Assembly (NCBI GenBank): GCA_947178685.1 | Contig: CAMWZE010000075.1 | Span: forward strand, 1-7,116 | Direction: 5' to 3' | Source of the DNA: an uncultured Porphyromonadaceae bacterium | Lineage (GTDB): Bacteria > Bacteroidota > Bacteroidia > Bacteroidales > Muribaculaceae | DNA length: 7,116 nucleotides | The notes under the pieces: generated by a model | The model's database searches: none | Seen by the model: only the letters and a program-made list of their open reading frames with translations | What the model was told of the DNA's origin: nothing | Shown here: positions 5,236 through 7,116 of the stretch, piece by piece | How the letters are laid out: each line of letters begins with the position of its first letter | How positions within the stretch are numbered: the stretch's first letter is position 1 | Made by a program: the position numbers and the translations under genes

Positions 5236-7116
5236 ATGAAAAAACAACTTCTTTCAGCTCTGCTTGCTGTAGGCTGTCTCGCGTCGGCGGGTGCGGCTGT
5301 CAATAAGCTTGTAGTAGAGCCTAACGCCAAGGGGGCTCAGATACCCTCTACCATGTATGGCCTCTTTTTTGAGGATATAAACTATGCGGCCGATGGCGGA
5401 ATTTACGCCGAGAAGATCAAAAACCGCTCGTTTGATTTCCCCACTCCTCTTCAGGGTTGGACTGCCTTCGGTAAGGTGGAGGTGCTCAACGACGGTCCCT
5501 TTGAACGCAATCCAAACTATGTGCGTCTCTCTCCTGCCGGTCACAACGACAAATGGACCGGTCTCGATAACGAGGGATTCTTCGGTGTAAGCTTCGAGAA
5601 GGGGAAAGACTATAACTTCTCGGTATATGCCCGTGTGCCCGACGGCGGCACTGCCAAACTACGTGTGGAACTCGAAGATCCCGCCACCATGGGCGAGAGC
5701 CAGAACAAAGGCTCACAGGAGATCGAGGTGAAAGGGAAAGAGTGGAAAAAATATAAGGTCACTCTCAAACCCTCCGAGACTGTTTATAAAGGCAAGCTAC
5801 GCATATTCCTCCTCAAACCGGAGAACACCGTAGATCTCGAACATATCTCCCTCTTCCCCTCCGACACTTGGAAGGGTCGCGAGAATGGTCTCCGTGCCGA
5901 CCTCGTGCAGAAACTCGCCGATATCAAACCGGGTGTGTTCCGTTTCCCGGGAGGATGTATCGTTGAGGGTACCGACATGGATACCCGCTACCAGTGGAAA
6001 GAGACTGTCGGACCCGTTGAGAACCGTCCCGTCAACGAAAACCGCTGGCACTACACATTCCCCCATCGTTTCTATCCCGACTATTTCCAGAGCTATGGTC
6101 TCGGTTTCTATGAATACTTCCTCCTCAGTGAGGACATAGGCGCCGAACCACTCCCCATCTTGAACGTAGGACTTGTATGCCAGTTCCAGAACCACGATGA
6201 GGCTGCCCATGCGAGTCTCGATGAGCTGCAGCCTTTCATCGATGATGTGCTCGACCTTATCGAATTTGCAAACGGTCCGGTTGACTCCAAGTGGGGCAAA
6301 CTTCGCGCTGAGATGGGTCATCCCGAGCCATTCAATCTCAAATATGTAGGTATCGGCAATGAGCAGTGGGGTCCCGAATATCCCGCCCGACTCGAACCCT
6401 TCGTAAAGGCTGTGCGTGCCAAATATCCCGACATCAAGATTGTGGGCAGTTCAGGTCCCGACTCGGAAGGTAAACAGTTCGACTATCTCTGGCCGGAGAT
6501 GAAACGTCTGAAAGCCGATCTCGTCGACGAGCACTTCTACCGTCCCGAAAGCTGGTTCCTCGCTCAGGGAAACCGCTACGATAACTACGACCGCAAGGGT
6601 CCGAAAGTATTTGCCGGAGAGTATGCTTGTCACGGTAAAGGAAAGAAATACAACCACTTCAATGCAGCGCTTCTAGAAGCAGCCTTCATGACCGGACTGG
6701 AGCGTAACGCCGACATCGTGGAGATGGCTACCTATGCTCCCCTCTTCGCCCATGTGGAGGGATGGCAGTGGCGTCCCGACATGATATGGTATGACAATTT
6801 CCGCTCAATGCCTACGGCAAGCTACTATGTGCAGCAGCTCTACTCCCACAACAAGGGTAGCCAGGTGGTGCCTTTGAAGATGGATGGCAAACCCGTAGCC
6901 GGCAACGAAGGACAGAATGGACTCTTCGCATCTGCTGTAAAAGAGGATCCCTCGGGCGACATAATTGTGAAAGTTGCCAACACCGGTGACACTCCCCAGG
7001 ATCTCCAGATCGACTTCAAGGGTTTGAAGAAGAATCAGAAGTATTCCACTGTAACCGTCACCACTCTCCATGCTGACAACGACGCAGAGAATACGCTTGA
7101 CAATCAGGAGATCGTG
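5236..7116 (+). CDS. Secreted GH51 alpha-L-arabinofuranosidase (3' truncated by window edge)
   Basis: The frame runs open for 627 codons to the last base with no stop. GH51 enzymes are retaining exo-enzymes that remove terminal alpha-L-arabinofuranose from arabinan, arabinoxylan or arabinogalactan (EC 3.2.1.55). Residues 1-21 are a signal peptide, probably cut after an Ala near 19-21 (LASAGAA); Cys14 in LAVGC gives a weak, poorly placed lipobox. MYGLFFEDINYAADGGIYAE (40-59) is the typical barrel entry. Residues about 64-208 are a beta-rich insertion resembling a CBM4/9-type module, as in many Bacteroidetes GH51 proteins. The barrel resumes at RFPGGCIVEG (236-245). The acid/base is Glu376 in GIGNEQWG, the nucleophile Glu462 in VFAGEYA, with DEHFYRP (431-437) and GWQWRPDMIWYDN (509-521) also conserved. 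A C-terminal beta domain starts near 530 and is incomplete; by family length probably only a few tens of residues are missing. The start at 5236 is set by the signal peptide. The exact glycan target is unknown. Confidence 0.95.
   Translation, partial: MKKQLLSALLAVGCLASAGAAVNKLVVEPNAKGAQIPSTMYGLFFEDINYAADGGIYAEKIKNRSFDFPTPLQGWTAFGKVEVLNDGPFERNPNYVRLSPAGHNDKWTGLDNEGFFGVSFEKGKDYNFSVYARVPDGGTAKLRVELEDPATMGESQNKGSQEIEVKGKEWKKYKVTLKPSETVYKGKLRIFLLKPENTVDLEHISLFPSDTWKGRENGLRADLVQKLADIKPGVFRFPGGCIVEGTDMDTRYQWKETVGPVENRPVNENRWHYTFPHRFYPDYFQSYGLGFYEYFLLSEDIGAEPLPILNVGLVCQFQNHDEAAHASLDELQPFIDDVLDLIEFANGPVDSKWGKLRAEMGHPEPFNLKYVGIGNEQWGPEYPARLEPFVKAVRAKYPDIKIVGSSGPDSEGKQFDYLWPEMKRLKADLVDEHFYRPESWFLAQGNRYDNYDRKGPKVFAGEYACHGKGKKYNHFNAALLEAAFMTGLERNADIVEMATYAPLFAHVEGWQWRPDMIWYDNFRSMPTASYYVQQLYSHNKGSQVVPLKMDGKPVAGNEGQNGLFASAVKEDPSGDIIVKVANTGDTPQDLQIDFKGLKKNQKYSTVTVTTLHADNDAENTLDNQEIV

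Noticed and set aside
5797..6321. A 174-codon minus-strand open frame inside the GH51 gene
   Set aside because: It overlaps conserved GH51 catalytic-domain sequence whose coding frame is certain; no independent evidence supports it.

Overview
The window reads as Bacteroidales DNA, most plausibly a gut member such as a Muribaculaceae species; the family level is my inference. The basis is a SusC/SusD pair, lipoproteins of the MKKL...SC type, promoters with a TAnnTTTG-like -7 element, starts without a Shine-Dalgarno sequence, and moderate GC with C-rich third positions. Every supported gene is on the + strand.

Layout. (a) Positions 1-50 are not genomic. They match the Illumina Nextera i7 adapter (P7 tail, 8-base index, read-2 primer, 19-base mosaic end) with a few substitutions, so native sequence starts at about 51. 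(b) Positions 52-3981 hold the end of a glycan-uptake operon: the C-terminal part of a SusC-type TonB-dependent transporter, a complete SusD-type lipoprotein, and a complete 277-aa lipoprotein of unrecognised family. The gaps are about 30 nt, and a strong intrinsic terminator at 4021-4058 closes the unit. (c) Positions 4118-5071 encode a glutamyl-Q tRNA(Asp) synthetase (gluQ). It is a housekeeping tRNA-modification gene preceded by a near-perfect 19-bp tandem repeat containing promoter-like -7 boxes. (d) From 5236 to the right edge runs a secreted GH51 alpha-L-arabinofuranosidase with an inserted carbohydrate-binding-like domain and both catalytic glutamates. It has its own -7 box and a leader hairpin, and is cut by the window edge.

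How the parts fit. SusC and SusD form the outer-membrane uptake complex, and the third lipoprotein is probably a surface accessory such as a glycan-binding protein. The GH51 enzyme would release arabinofuranose from arabinan, arabinoxylan or related glycans. It is separated from the SusCD unit by a terminator and an unrelated gene, so proximity alone does not show a shared substrate. No regulator (hybrid two-component system, ECF sigma/anti-sigma pair or SusR), RNA gene, CRISPR array or mobile element is visible. No gene-free stretch exceeds 300 bases; the longest are 3982-4117 and 5072-5235, both described below. I found no convincing new biological system. The clearest anomaly is the adapter at the left edge.
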